This document shows, in pieces, positions 36,584-45,817 of a stretch of DNA of 64,000 nt; the stretch's first letter is position 1, and the number at the start of each line of letters is the position of its first letter. Origin of the DNA: Dokdonia donghaensis DSW-1. GTDB taxonomy: Bacteria; Bacteroidota; Bacteroidia; Flavobacteriales; Flavobacteriaceae. A model generated the notes under the pieces. That model did not search any database, was not told the DNA's origin, and saw nothing but the letters and a program-made list of their open reading frames with translations. Location: assembly GCF_001653755.1 (NCBI RefSeq), contig NZ_CP015125.1, positions 1,807,501 through 1,871,500 on the forward strand. Reading direction: 5' to 3'. The position numbers and the translations under genes are program-made.

Positions 36584-36693
36584 CTTATAACAAATAACTG
36601 TTATCAATTTATTAAACCTGTAAGCATTTATACAAATTTTAGTATTTTGCAGGTGTCTTTACATAAAAGATAACTTCACTTAATTTTTTACAA

Positions 36694-37344
36694 TTGATAG
36701 ATCAATTAGAGTACAACACGGAGAGAGTCCATCTCATCATACCCGAGTACGGGCGCCATATTCAAAAAATGGTAAATGATGCGACGGCAATGGAAGACGC
36801 CGAAGAGCGTAACAAAACTGCAAAAGCAATTATTGCGGTGATGGGTAATTTACAACCGCACTTGCGTGATGTACCAGATTTTCAACATAAATTATGGGAT
36901 CAGTTATTTATAATGTCTGATTTTAAACTAGATGTAGAGTCTCCATACGGAAAACCATCTAGAGAAGAGCTTGCAGAGCGTCCAGAACCACTAGAGTACC
37001 CACAAAATCATCCCAAATATCGTTTTTATGGTAATAACATAAAGCGTATGATAGATGTAGCGGTCTCTTGGGAAAAAGGAGAGATGCGTGAAGGGCTTGC
37101 AATGACTATTGCAAACCATATGAAAAAGTGTTTCTTAAACTGGAACAAAGACACCGTAGAGGATGATGTAATCTTTGATCACCTTTTTGAACTTAGTAAT
37201 GGTGAGATTAACCTTAAAGAGCGTGACGAGCAGTTACGTGATTCTGATAGATTAATACGTGCTAATAAAAAAGCCAAAGCTGCAGACAACCCAGTAAAGA
37301 AAAGAAATTATTCAAAAAACAATAACCGTAAGAAGCGTTATTAA
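36694..37344 (+). CDS. DUF4290 family protein
   Basis: 216 aa. LEYNTERVHLIIPEYGRHIQKMVNDA at the N-terminus is the DUF4290 hallmark, and the C-terminus is Lys/Arg/Asn-rich (KKRNYSKNNNRKKRY), which could bind nucleic acid. A TTG start at 36694 is the only start that keeps the conserved N-terminus; it lies within a 7-bp inverted repeat AATTGAT/ATCAATT (36692-36707). It precedes murA by 21 bp, a conserved flavobacterial neighbour, so cell-wall related function is possible but unproven. Confidence 0.8.
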   Translation: MIDQLEYNTERVHLIIPEYGRHIQKMVNDATAMEDAEERNKTAKAIIAVMGNLQPHLRDVPDFQHKLWDQLFIMSDFKLDVESPYGKPSREELAERPEPLEYPQNHPKYRFYGNNIKRMIDVAVSWEKGEMREGLAMTIANHMKKCFLNWNKDTVEDDVIFDHLFELSNGEINLKERDEQLRDSDRLIRANKKAKAADNPVKKRNYSKNNNRKKRY

Positions 37345-37365
37345 AAAATATACCTCAATCTACCT

Positions 37366-38679
37366 ATGGCAACATTTCAGATAGAAGGCGGTCACCAGCT
37401 TAAAGGTGATATTCAACCACAAGGAGCAAAAAACGAAGCATTACAAATACTATGTGGCGTACTGCTTACTCCTGAAAAAGTAACCATTAGTAACGTACCA
37501 GACATTATAGATGTAAACAAGCTCATTATGATCTTGCAAAATCTAGGTGTAAAGGTTGAGAAGTTAGAAAAAGGTGTTTTTACCTTTCAGGCAGATGAGC
37601 TAGATCTTGATTATCTAGAAAGCGAGAAATTTAAGAAAGAAGGAAGCGGTCTACGTGGTTCTATAATGATTGTAGGGCCATTACTAGCACGTTTTGGTAA
37701 AGGGTATATCCCACGTCCAGGGGGTGACAAAATAGGTCGTCGTCGTCTTGATACGCACTTTGAAGGATTTATAAAACTAGGAGCAAAATTTCGCTACAAC
37801 CGTGAGGAGCGCTTTTATGGAGTAGAAGCACCAGAAGGACTCACAGGTGCTTATATGTTACTAGATGAGGCTTCGGTAACTGGTACTGCAAACATTGTAA
37901 TGGCAGCTGTACTTGCAAAAGGAACAACAACCATTTATAATGCGGCCTGTGAACCTTACTTACAGCAACTCTGTAAAATGATGGTGCGTATGGGGGCAGA
38001 TATAAAAGGTATAGGCTCTAATATGTTAATTATAGAAGGAGTAGAAAAACTAGGTGGTTGCGATCACCGTGTTTTACCAGATATGATTGAGATAGGCTCG
38101 TGGATAGGTCTTGCTGCGATGACTAAAAGTGAGATAATAATCAAAAACGTGAGCTGGGATGACCTGGGTGTGATTCCTAACACCTTTAGAAAACTAGGTA
38201 TCACATTAGAGCGCAAGGGAGATGATATTTATATCCCTGCTCACACAGATGGGTATGAGGTAGAGTCTTACATAGACGGGTCATTTATGACCATTGCAGA
38301 TGCGCCTTGGCCAGGTTTTACACCAGACCTGCTAAGTATAATACTCGTAGTAGCTACACAGGCAAAAGGTGAACTTATGGTACACCAAAAGATGTTTGAA
38401 AGCCGTCTTTTCTTTACAGACAAGCTTATAGATATGGGAGCAAAAGTGATACTTTGTGACCCACACCGTGCAACCGTAATAGGGCACAATTTCCAGTCTA
38501 CACTTAAAGCAACAACAATGACCTCGCCAGATATACGTGCTGGTATCTCATTACTTATAGCAGCCTTGAGTGCAAAAGGAACATCTACCATACACAATAT
38601 CGAGCAAATAGATCGTGGGTATGAAAATATAGATGAACGTCTTAGAGCCATAGGCGCTAAGATTACAAGAATAGACTAA
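37366..38679 (+). CDS. murA: UDP-N-acetylglucosamine 1-carboxyvinyltransferase
   Basis: 437 aa. Family features: QLKGDIQPQGAKNEALQI (catalytic Lys-Asn), GSGLRGSIMIVGPLLARFG, EIGSWIGLAAM, and SPDIRAGISLLIAALSAKG. It catalyses the first committed step of peptidoglycan synthesis. The usual active-site Cys of the PGGC loop (Cys115 in E. coli) is replaced by Asp121 (PRPGGDKIGRRRLDTH, codon GAC at 37726-37728), a change known to make MurA insensitive to fosfomycin. Downstream of DUF4290, ending in a strong terminator. Confidence 0.95.
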   Translation: MATFQIEGGHQLKGDIQPQGAKNEALQILCGVLLTPEKVTISNVPDIIDVNKLIMILQNLGVKVEKLEKGVFTFQADELDLDYLESEKFKKEGSGLRGSIMIVGPLLARFGKGYIPRPGGDKIGRRRLDTHFEGFIKLGAKFRYNREERFYGVEAPEGLTGAYMLLDEASVTGTANIVMAAVLAKGTTTIYNAACEPYLQQLCKMMVRMGADIKGIGSNMLIIEGVEKLGGCDHRVLPDMIEIGSWIGLAAMTKSEIIIKNVSWDDLGVIPNTFRKLGITLERKGDDIYIPAHTDGYEVESYIDGSFMTIADAPWPGFTPDLLSIILVVATQAKGELMVHQKMFESRLFFTDKLIDMGAKVILCDPHRATVIGHNFQSTLKATTMTSPDIRAGISLLIAALSAKGTSTIHNIEQIDRGYENIDERLRAIGAKITRID

Positions 38680-38700
38680 CCGCTACGTCATAAATATTAA

Positions 38701-38732
38701 AAAAGGTGCAAATTATATTTGCACCTTTTTTT
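38701..38732 (+). terminator. Terminator of murA
   Basis: 12-bp stem AAAAGGTGCAAA/TTTGCACCTTTT with a 5-nt loop and T7 after. Confidence 0.92.
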
Positions 38733-38784
38733 GTTTACGTCATTTCTAAAACGATCTGTATATTACAGTAAAAGTAAGTACCCC

Positions 38785-39822
38785 GTGATAAAAAGTAAAC
38801 CCATCATCATAGCGCATAGAGGTGCGCAATCTATCTACCCAGAGCATACAATACAGGGATATAAAAAGGCAATACAACTGGGAGCAGATTATATTGAGCC
38901 AGACCTTGTAATGACCAAAGATGGTGTGCTTGTAGCCCGTCACGAGCCGTTTATATCTACAACTACAAATGTTTCAACATTACCACAGTATGCACATCGT
39001 AAAACAACAAAGCTCCTTGATGGCGTTGCTGTAACAGACTGGTTTGTATCAGATTTCACGCTCAAAGAGTTAAAAACTTTACGAGCCAGGCAGTCGTGGG
39101 TAAACAGACCGCACGAGTATGATGACCTCTTTGAGATACCTACCTTTGAGGAGATTCTCGCTTTCGCGAAAGCGCACAAAACCACAGCAGGAAACCCCGT
39201 AGGAGTTTATCCAGAACTCAAACATCCTACCTATCATAAGGAGCTTGGCTTACCTATGGAAAATCATTTTTTAAAAATGATTAATGAGGCAGGTTATAAC
39301 AGCAAAGAGTCCTCTATCTATGTACAATGTTTTGAGGTTGCAACCCTGCAATACTTGCGTTCAAAAAGTGATATAAAACTCATACAGCTACTAGGTGCAG
39401 CTGGTATTACAAATGATGGCAATCTACTATTTACAAAAGAAGATGGAAGTTATGACCCAGAAGGTCAACCATATGATTTTATAAAAAATAAAGATAAGCG
39501 CTCATACCAGTTTTTTACATCAAAAGAAGGGGTTGAGTTTATGGCAACCTATGCAGATGCTGTAGGCCCTTGGAAACCTTTTATTATTTCTGTAACCTCA
39601 GAGGGTGTATTAACCCCAGTAACAAACTTTGTTGCGCTCGCTCATAGCTACAATCTTGAGGTGCATCCTTACACCTTTAGAAATGAAGATACCAAGTGGG
39701 TGACAGATACTAATCATATAGATGAGTATCTACGTTTTTTTGAAGCAGGTGTAGATGGTGTCTTTAGCGACTACACAAATGAGGCAGTCGCTGCTAGAAG
39801 TAAATTTTTAAAAAGTCACTAG
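38785..39822 (+). CDS. glpQ: Glycerophosphodiester phosphodiesterase
   Basis: About 345 aa GDPD TIM barrel. IIAHRGAQSIYPEHTIQGYKKAIQLGADYIEPDLVMTKDGVLVARHEP contains the catalytic His pair and metal-binding Glu/Asp; VYPELKHPTYH is another GlpQ block. It hydrolyses glycerophosphodiesters to glycerol-3-phosphate. I chose GTG 38785 because the longer frame starts inside the murA terminator. No signal peptide is visible with this start, so it may be cytoplasmic, unlike E. coli GlpQ. The palindrome at 39159 encodes AFAKA at the end of a helix. It ends 1 bp from the convergent gnd. Confidence 0.88.
   Translation: MIKSKPIIIAHRGAQSIYPEHTIQGYKKAIQLGADYIEPDLVMTKDGVLVARHEPFISTTTNVSTLPQYAHRKTTKLLDGVAVTDWFVSDFTLKELKTLRARQSWVNRPHEYDDLFEIPTFEEILAFAKAHKTTAGNPVGVYPELKHPTYHKELGLPMENHFLKMINEAGYNSKESSIYVQCFEVATLQYLRSKSDIKLIQLLGAAGITNDGNLLFTKEDGSYDPEGQPYDFIKNKDKRSYQFFTSKEGVEFMATYADAVGPWKPFIISVTSEGVLTPVTNFVALAHSYNLEVHPYTFRNEDTKWVTDTNHIDEYLRFFEAGVDGVFSDYTNEAVAARSKFLKSH
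39159..39174. repeat. Interspersed palindrome, 16 bp, inside glpQ
   Basis: Perfect copy read as LAFAKAH, in the FEEILAFAKAH segment that aligns without gaps to the FEEEIEFVQGL region of E. coli GlpQ (from memory). Confidence 0.95.
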
Positions 39823-39823
39823 T

Positions 39824-41233
39824 TTATTTCTCCCACTCTGTGTGAAAAATACCCTCACGATCTAGTCGCTCATACGTGTGTGATCCAAAATAATCTCGTT
39901 GCGCCTGTATCACATTAAGTGGTAGTCGTGTTGAGGTATATGCGTCAAAATACGTGAGTGAGTTAGATAATCCTGGTAGGGGTATCCCATTTACAGCACC
40001 AAAGGCTACAAGCTCTCTTGCCGCATCTACTGTATCTTGAATTTTTGGAATAAACGAAGGTGATAGTAACAGGTTAGGTAGCTCACTATCTTCTGTAAAG
40101 GCATCAGTAATATCTGCCAGTAGCTTTGCTCTTATGATACATCCTGCGCGCCATATCTTTGCAATAACCGCGATATCTAAGTCATAACCATACTCTTTAG
40201 ATGCATCTGCGAGTTGGTGTAATCCTTGTGCGTAGGTGATGATATAAGAGAAGTAAAGTGCTTTTTCTGTAAGGTCAGTAAGTTTTTCTTTTGCCATTGT
40301 AGCAATCTCTGGGCGGTCATAAAGCGAGTCTGCAACAGTGCGCTCATCTTTAAGTGCAGAAATCTCACGCATACTCACGGCAATATCTATAGAGGGTACG
40401 GGTATACCTAGATCCATTGCGTTTTGAGAGGTCCACTTACCCGTTCCTTTTTGCTTTGCTTTATCTAGTATTTGATCTACTAGGTCACCATCTGTGAGGG
40501 TGTCTTTTTCGGCAAAAATTTCTGAGGTTATTTCAACAAGAAAAGACTGTAGTCTTCCCTCATTCCAAGACTTATATGTCTCGTGTAGTTCTTGATTACT
40601 TAGTTTTCCAGCCTTTTTAAGCACGTCATACATTTCAGACGTGAGTTGCATAAGTCCGTACTCAATACCGTTGTGTACCATTTTTACATAGTTTCCGGCA
40701 GATTTTGGTCCTAGGTATGCCACACAAGGTTCCCCATTATATTTGGCAGAGACTGCTTCAAAAATAGGTTGTACGGCAGCATAACCAGGTTTTGATCCTC
40801 CAGGCATTATGCTTGGGCCTTTGCGAGCTCCTTTTGCACCACCAGAAACACCAGCGCCAAAAAAGTGTATTCCCTTTTCGGCAAGGTAGGCTTCTCTTCG
40901 GTCTGTATCTGTAAAGAAGGAGTTTCCTCCATCTATAATGATATCACCTTTATCTAAGTGCGGTAAGAGGCTTTCTATCACGATGTCTACTACTTTTCCG
41001 GCAGGGACGAGTAACATAATTTTACGTGGTGATGAGAGCGCTTTCGCGAAAGCGGAAACCTCTACAGTCGCATTTACTTTATCTACATTGCCGCCTTCAT
41101 CTATGAGTGCTTGTACCTTTTCTGGATCAAGATCATTACCCATTGCTGTAAAACCATTATCTGCAACGTTAAGTATAAAGTTACGTCCCATAACGCCTAG
41201 TCCTACTAAGCCAAAATCATAAGTATTTTCCAT
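39824..41233 (-). CDS. gnd: 6-phosphogluconate dehydrogenase, decarboxylating
   Basis: 469 aa, full length. DFGLVGLGVMGRNFILNVADNGF (NADP-binding), GAGVSGGAKGARKGPSIMPGG (substrate loop with catalytic Lys/Gly motif), YVKMVHNGIEYGLMQL and the helical C-terminal domain ending GIFHTEW. It converts 6-phosphogluconate to ribulose-5-phosphate, CO2 and NADPH. ATG 41233 is chosen; the longer frame to 41317 has no family similarity. The palindrome copy at 41039 encodes AFAKA. Divergent from zwf-pgl, completing the oxidative pentose phosphate pathway. Confidence 0.95.
   Translation of the reverse strand: MENTYDFGLVGLGVMGRNFILNVADNGFTAMGNDLDPEKVQALIDEGGNVDKVNATVEVSAFAKALSSPRKIMLLVPAGKVVDIVIESLLPHLDKGDIIIDGGNSFFTDTDRREAYLAEKGIHFFGAGVSGGAKGARKGPSIMPGGSKPGYAAVQPIFEAVSAKYNGEPCVAYLGPKSAGNYVKMVHNGIEYGLMQLTSEMYDVLKKAGKLSNQELHETYKSWNEGRLQSFLVEITSEIFAEKDTLTDGDLVDQILDKAKQKGTGKWTSQNAMDLGIPVPSIDIAVSMREISALKDERTVADSLYDRPEIATMAKEKLTDLTEKALYFSYIITYAQGLHQLADASKEYGYDLDIAVIAKIWRAGCIIRAKLLADITDAFTEDSELPNLLLSPSFIPKIQDTVDAARELVAFGAVNGIPLPGLSNSLTYFDAYTSTRLPLNVIQAQRDYFGSHTYERLDREGIFHTEWEK
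41039..41054. repeat. Interspersed palindrome, 16 bp, inside gnd
   Basis: Perfect copy read as SAFAKAL; the stretch aligns without a gap to EFVESLETPR of E. coli Gnd (from memory). Confidence 0.95.
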
Positions 41234-41314
41234 AATTGATCTTTCTTTTACTACAAAACAACACCGCTTTGTAGCCGAAATTTTGTCTGTTACAATACAC
41301 CACGCATCGCACAT

Positions 41315-41322
41315 CAAAAATA
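41315..41322 (-). promoter_or_regulatory. -7 box for gnd
   Basis: Minus strand TATTTTTG matches TAnnTTTG, 81 bp before ATG 41233. Back-to-back with the zwf promoter. Confidence 0.5.
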
Positions 41323-41367
41323 GTGGAAAAATATTGGTTTTTTGTGGGTAAGTGGTGTCAAAGTCCG

Positions 41368-41398
41368 TTGGGAATGGTGTAAAGTTTCAATACTTTTG
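41368..41398 (+). promoter_or_regulatory. Promoter of zwf (-33 TTG, -7 TACTTTTG)
   Basis: TTG at 41368-41370, 20 nt spacing, TACTTTTG at 41391-41398, 23 bp before the ATG. A good match to the Bacteroidetes consensus. Confidence 0.65.
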
Positions 41399-41421
41399 AC
41401 CTTAAATAAAACTAGCTCATT

Positions 41422-42936
41422 ATGCGCAAGACAGAGAATCAATTATTAGTCATTTTTGGCGCATCGGGAGACCTCACTGCCCGTAAATTAGTTCCTGCAT
41501 TATATAAGCTTTATAAAGACAAGCATTTACCAGAGCACTTTGCTGTGCTAGGGGTGGCACGTAGCTTTATGACAGATGAGGAGTTTAGAAAACGTGTAGC
41601 CTTAGAGAGTAAGTATCTTGATGACAGCGAGGAGTTTATAGCTGCATTTTCAGAAAAGCTGTTTTATGAGGATCTTCATAAAAAGTATGATGTAGATTAT
41701 AGAGAGCTTAACGAGCGCATACAAGATCTTAATACGACCTATCAATGTGATAATAACATCATATTTTACCTATCTACACCGCCTAGTTTATTTGAAGCCA
41801 TAGCAAAAAATCTAACAGCAAAGGGACTCAATGATGAGCGCCTAGGGTGGAAACGCCTCATTGTAGAGAAGCCCTTTGGTTACAGTCTCGAGACTGCAAA
41901 GTCACTTAACGAGGGATTACACAGATATTTTAAAGAATCACAGATTTATAGAATAGATCATTACCTAGGTAAAGAGACCGTTCAAAATATACTCGTCACA
42001 CGATTTGCAAACAGTATTTTTGAACCTTTATGGAACCGCGATTACATACACCACGTAGAGATTACAAATGCAGAGAGTGGAGGCGTAGAGTCTAGAGGTG
42101 GTTATTATGACAAGTCTGGAGCACTTAGAGATATGTTTCAGAGTCACTTATTGCAGCTTGTGGCCCTTATAGTTATGGAGCCACCGCTCAGTGCAAATCC
42201 TGAGGAGATACGTAATGAAAAGATGAAAGCCCTTAAGTCTCTACGATTAATGACAGACCCAAAGGTGCTAGAAAAAAACACCATACGCGGTCAATATCTA
42301 GCCTCAGAGATAGAAGGAGAGAAAGTAAAAGGATACAGAGAAGAGGTAGATGTAGATCCAGATAGTACTACAGAGACCTATGCAGCTGTCAAGTTTTATG
42401 TAGATAACTGGAGATGGGCAGATGTGCCATTTTATGTACGCACTGCAAAGCGTATGCCTACTAAGGTTACAGAAGTGGTGATACACTTTAAGTCTCCACA
42501 TCATCAGATTTTTAAGAATTCTGATATGAACAAGGATAATAAACTCATTATACGCATACAGCCAGATGAGGGAATCTTAGTAAAATTTGGTGTAAAAGTA
42601 CCAGGTCAAGGATTTGCAGTAGAGCGTGGTAATCTAGACTTTTATTATGAAAGCCTAGGTGACGAGTCACATATTATGGAGGCTTATGAGCGTTTATTAC
42701 TAGACGCAATGCAAGGTGATGCTACCTTGTATGCCCGTGCAGATGAGGTAGAGGCAGCCTGGAGATTTACAGACCCTATCTTAGATCACTGGAAAAAAGG
42801 TGATGCAAAAATTTATGGATACTCTGCTGGTGTGTGGGGACCACAACACGCAGATGAGCTTATAGAAGGAAAGAGTATGTGGCGTAACCCTTGTGAGAAC
42901 CTCGCAGACGATGCTGGATATTGCGTTATAGAATAA
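41422..42936 (+). CDS. zwf: Glucose-6-phosphate 1-dehydrogenase
   Basis: 504 aa. LLVIFGASGDLTARKLVPALY (NADP-binding), EKPFGYSLETAKSLN and the active-site RIDHYLGKETVQN (about 177-189) are diagnostic, and FQSHLLQLVALIVMEPP is conserved in the C-domain. It oxidises glucose-6-phosphate to 6-phosphogluconolactone, generating NADPH. Followed after 13 bp by pgl, the next enzyme, in an operon; gnd diverges upstream. Confidence 0.96.
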   Translation: MRKTENQLLVIFGASGDLTARKLVPALYKLYKDKHLPEHFAVLGVARSFMTDEEFRKRVALESKYLDDSEEFIAAFSEKLFYEDLHKKYDVDYRELNERIQDLNTTYQCDNNIIFYLSTPPSLFEAIAKNLTAKGLNDERLGWKRLIVEKPFGYSLETAKSLNEGLHRYFKESQIYRIDHYLGKETVQNILVTRFANSIFEPLWNRDYIHHVEITNAESGGVESRGGYYDKSGALRDMFQSHLLQLVALIVMEPPLSANPEEIRNEKMKALKSLRLMTDPKVLEKNTIRGQYLASEIEGEKVKGYREEVDVDPDSTTETYAAVKFYVDNWRWADVPFYVRTAKRMPTKVTEVVIHFKSPHHQIFKNSDMNKDNKLIIRIQPDEGILVKFGVKVPGQGFAVERGNLDFYYESLGDESHIMEAYERLLLDAMQGDATLYARADEVEAAWRFTDPILDHWKKGDAKIYGYSAGVWGPQHADELIEGKSMWRNPCENLADDAGYCVIE

Positions 42937-42949
42937 CTAAAGAAACAAG

Positions 42950-43657
42950 ATGAAACTACATATATCAAAAACTAAAAGCGACGTTGCTCAAGATTTTGCA
43001 AAATTTCTAATGGACCTTGCAAGTGATAAAGAATCTATTACAGTAGCCCTTTCTGGAGGAAGTACCCCAAAAATAGTTTTTGATTACCTCGCGGCTAATT
43101 ATAAGGAAACAGACTGGTCAAAATTCCACTTTTACTGGGGTGATGAGCGTTGCGTGCTTCCTACAGATGAGCAGAGTAATTATAAAATGACGGTAGATCA
43201 CTTGTTTTCTAAAATTGAACTACCAGAGTCAAACATACACCGCATACTAGGAGAAAATATTCCAGAGGCAGAGGCGGTGCGCTACTCAAAAGAGCTAGAA
43301 CAAACTCTAACTTCTGAAAATGAGGTGCCACAATTTGACCTCGTTATTTTAGGAATGGGGGATGATGGGCATACGGCATCTATATTTCCGCACGAGATAG
43401 ATCTTTGGGATTCAGAAAACTGGTGTGAGGTAGCCACACACCCAGAATCTGGGCAGCAGCGCGTAAGTATTACAGGCGATGTTATAAACAATGCAAAGAC
43501 TGTAGCATTTCTTGTCACGGGAGCTTCAAAACAAGAAAAGGTTAAGGTAATTATTAATAAAGAAGATAACTTTCTTGATTATCCTGCAAGCCTAGTCTCA
43601 CCTCAATCTGGCGAGCTACACTGGTTTATGGATGAAGAGGCGACCTTGCAGTTATAA
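42950..43657 (+). CDS. pgl: 6-phosphogluconolactonase (DevB/SOL family)
   Basis: 235 aa. SITVALSGGSTPKIVFDYLA, FHFYWGDERCVLPTDEQSNYKM and FDLVILGMGDDGHTASIFPH are the family's signature blocks. It hydrolyses 6-phosphogluconolactone to 6-phosphogluconate, between Zwf and Gnd. In an operon with zwf, 13 bp apart. Confidence 0.95.
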   Translation: MKLHISKTKSDVAQDFAKFLMDLASDKESITVALSGGSTPKIVFDYLAANYKETDWSKFHFYWGDERCVLPTDEQSNYKMTVDHLFSKIELPESNIHRILGENIPEAEAVRYSKELEQTLTSENEVPQFDLVILGMGDDGHTASIFPHEIDLWDSENWCEVATHPESGQQRVSITGDVINNAKTVAFLVTGASKQEKVKVIINKEDNFLDYPASLVSPQSGELHWFMDEEATLQL

Positions 43658-43705
43658 ATTATCGGCCCTATTTATCTTTTTTCTTTTAGAAGTCTTCTTG
43701 GGATA

Positions 43706-43729
43706 ATTACGCTTTCGCGAAAGCGTAAT
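43706..43729. repeat. Interspersed palindrome, 24 bp (longest copy)
   Basis: The longest perfect copy, with ATTA...TAAT outer flanks on the 16-bp CGC...GCG palindrome. It lies 48 bp after the pgl stop; the gap has no other strong hairpin. Confidence 0.95.
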
Positions 43730-43759
43730 AAAAATCTACACCATACCTCTTGATTTAAT

Positions 43760-43767
43760 TACTTTTG
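43760..43767 (+). promoter_or_regulatory. -7 box for the ABC-F gene
   Basis: TACTTTTG matches TAnnTTTG, 18 bp before ATG 43786. Confidence 0.55.
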
Positions 43768-43785
43768 CACACTTAAATTAATACA

Positions 43786-45426
43786 ATGATAGCAGTAGAT
43801 AATCTTGCAGTAGAGTTTAGCGGAGATACACTTTTTAGTAACGTTTCTTTCACCATAAATGAAAATGACAAAATTGCCCTTATGGGTAAAAATGGTGCGG
43901 GTAAGTCTACTATGATGAAGATTATTGCTGGCGTACAGAAAGCCACACGTGGTAACGTAAGTACGCCTAAGGATGCTGTCATTGCATACCTGCCGCAACA
44001 CCTCCTTACAGATGATGATTGTACGGTTATGGAGGAGGCTTCGAAGGCATTTTCTACCGTGCTAGATATGAAGGCAGAGATGGATCGTCTCAATAAAGAG
44101 CTCGAGACACGCACAGATTATGAGTCTCAAGAGTATATGGATATCATTACTAAGGTAACAGATATAGGCGAGAAATTTTATGCCATTGAGGAGGTAAATA
44201 TAGAAGAAGAGGTAGAGAAGGCGCTAAGAGGTTTAGGCTTTAAAAGGTCAGATTTTAATAGACCTACCAGTGAGTTTTCTGGAGGGTGGCGTATGCGTAT
44301 TGAGCTTGCCAAAATTTTACTTAAAAAGCCTGATCTTATACTACTAGATGAGCCTACTAATCACGTAGATATTGAGTCGGTAATTTGGCTAGAAGATTTC
44401 TTACTTAACAAGGCAAAGGCCGTTATTGTGATCTCTCACGACAAGGCGTTTATAGATAATATTACAAACCGTACCATAGAGGTCACGATGGGTCGTATAT
44501 ATGATTATAAAGCAAACTACTCGCACTATCTTGAGTTGCGTGCAGATCGTCGCTCACATCAAATTAAAGCATATCAAGAACAACAAAAATTTATTGCAGA
44601 TAACCAGGCTTTTATAGACAGGTTTAAAGGAACTTACAGTAAGACAAATCAAGTCTCATCTAGAGAACGTATGCTTGAGAAGCTTGAGATTATAGAGATA
44701 GATGAGGTAGATAACTCTGCGCTAGCACTTAAATTTCCGCCGGCGCCACGCTCTGGAGACTTCCCAGTAAAAGTAAAAGACCTCACAAAAAAATATGATG
44801 ATCATACCGTTTTTAGCAACGCAAGTATGGATATCGCTCGAGGCGAAAAGGTGAGTTTTGTAGGTAGAAACGGCGAGGGAAAATCTACAATGATTAAAGC
44901 CATTCTAGGCGAGATAGAAGTAGAAGGAGACTGCGAACTAGGTCATAATGTAAAAGTGGGATATTTTGCTCAAAATCAAGCAGCACTACTAGATCCAGAG
45001 CTCACTATCTTCCAGACGGTAGATGAGGTTGCAAAAGGAGATATGCGCACACAGATAAAAAATATCCTAGGGCGTTTTATGTTTTCTGGTGATGCGATAG
45101 ATAAAAAGGTAAGTGTACTCTCTGGAGGAGAAAAAACCCGCCTTGCAATGGTAAAGCTATTGCTAGAGCCTGTAAATCTTCTCATACTAGATGAGCCTAC
45201 AAACCACCTAGATATAAAGTCTAAAGATGTGCTAAAGGAGGCGTTGCAAACTTATGATGGTACCCTCATACTCGTTTCTCACGATAGAGATTTCTTGCAA
45301 GGCTTATCAAAAAAAGTATTTGAGTTTAAAGAAAAACGTGTGATAGAACATTTTGAAACAATAGATGCTTTCTTAAAGCGTAATCGCATAGAAAACTTAA
45401 AAGAAATAGACTTGATGAAGTCCTAA
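43786..45426 (+). CDS. ABC-F family ATPase
   Basis: 546 aa with two ABC domains and no membrane segments. First domain: ALMGKNGAGKSTMMKIIAG, SGGWRMRIELAKILL, LILLDEPTNHVD. A linker (about 240-315) with the basic RADRRSHQIKAYQEQQKFI. Second domain: SFVGRNGEGKSTMIKAIL, SGGEKTRLAMVKLLL, LLILDEPTNHLD. The EPTNHxD motif is the ABC-F signature; members act on the ribosome (E-site translation factors or antibiotic resistance). The overall pattern looks most like YbiT. It overlaps the convergent SnoaL-like gene by 4 bp. Confidence 0.92.
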   Translation: MIAVDNLAVEFSGDTLFSNVSFTINENDKIALMGKNGAGKSTMMKIIAGVQKATRGNVSTPKDAVIAYLPQHLLTDDDCTVMEEASKAFSTVLDMKAEMDRLNKELETRTDYESQEYMDIITKVTDIGEKFYAIEEVNIEEEVEKALRGLGFKRSDFNRPTSEFSGGWRMRIELAKILLKKPDLILLDEPTNHVDIESVIWLEDFLLNKAKAVIVISHDKAFIDNITNRTIEVTMGRIYDYKANYSHYLELRADRRSHQIKAYQEQQKFIADNQAFIDRFKGTYSKTNQVSSRERMLEKLEIIEIDEVDNSALALKFPPAPRSGDFPVKVKDLTKKYDDHTVFSNASMDIARGEKVSFVGRNGEGKSTMIKAILGEIEVEGDCELGHNVKVGYFAQNQAALLDPELTIFQTVDEVAKGDMRTQIKNILGRFMFSGDAIDKKVSVLSGGEKTRLAMVKLLLEPVNLLILDEPTNHLDIKSKDVLKEALQTYDGTLILVSHDRDFLQGLSKKVFEFKEKRVIEHFETIDAFLKRNRIENLKEIDLMKS

Positions 45427-45785
45427 TACATTGTATTAGGATTAGCACTTTTTTCTGGCACCTGTTGTATAGAGTCCCAGTGTTCTACAATTTTTAGATT
45501 GTTATCAAATCTAAAAAAGTCCATCGTGATATATTGATCATTACCCGGCCATACTTGATGTGTATGTAAGGCAACGAGGTCATCTTCGGCAATGGCACGT
45601 ACAAAGTTGATTGACTTTTCGGGATACTCAGCCTGCATTCTTTCAAAGTAATCTATAAATCCTTGTGTGCCATTTGCTACATCTGGATTGTGCTGTATAT
45701 ACTCATCTCCTACATAGAGCTCAACAGCCTTTTTAGGATTACCTTCGTAAGCCATTTTGTAAAAGTTAATAGCATTTTCTTTCAT
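45423..45785 (-). CDS. SnoaL-like/NTF2-fold protein
   Basis: 120 aa. NAINFYKMAYEGNPKKAVELYVGDEYIQHNPDVANGTQGFIDYFERM and FFRFDNNLKIVEHWDSIQQVP match the SnoaL-like polyketide cyclase group (NTF2 cone fold) with the conserved His/Asp/Trp positions. Catalytic activity unproven. On the minus strand after the VOC and M20 genes, from which it is 32 bp away, likely the last gene of that unit. Confidence 0.8.
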   Translation of the reverse strand: MKENAINFYKMAYEGNPKKAVELYVGDEYIQHNPDVANGTQGFIDYFERMQAEYPEKSINFVRAIAEDDLVALHTHQVWPGNDQYITMDFFRFDNNLKIVEHWDSIQQVPEKSANPNTMY

Positions 45786-45817
45786 CTGTGCACGTGTGTC
45801 TATAGCTTTTACTTTAG

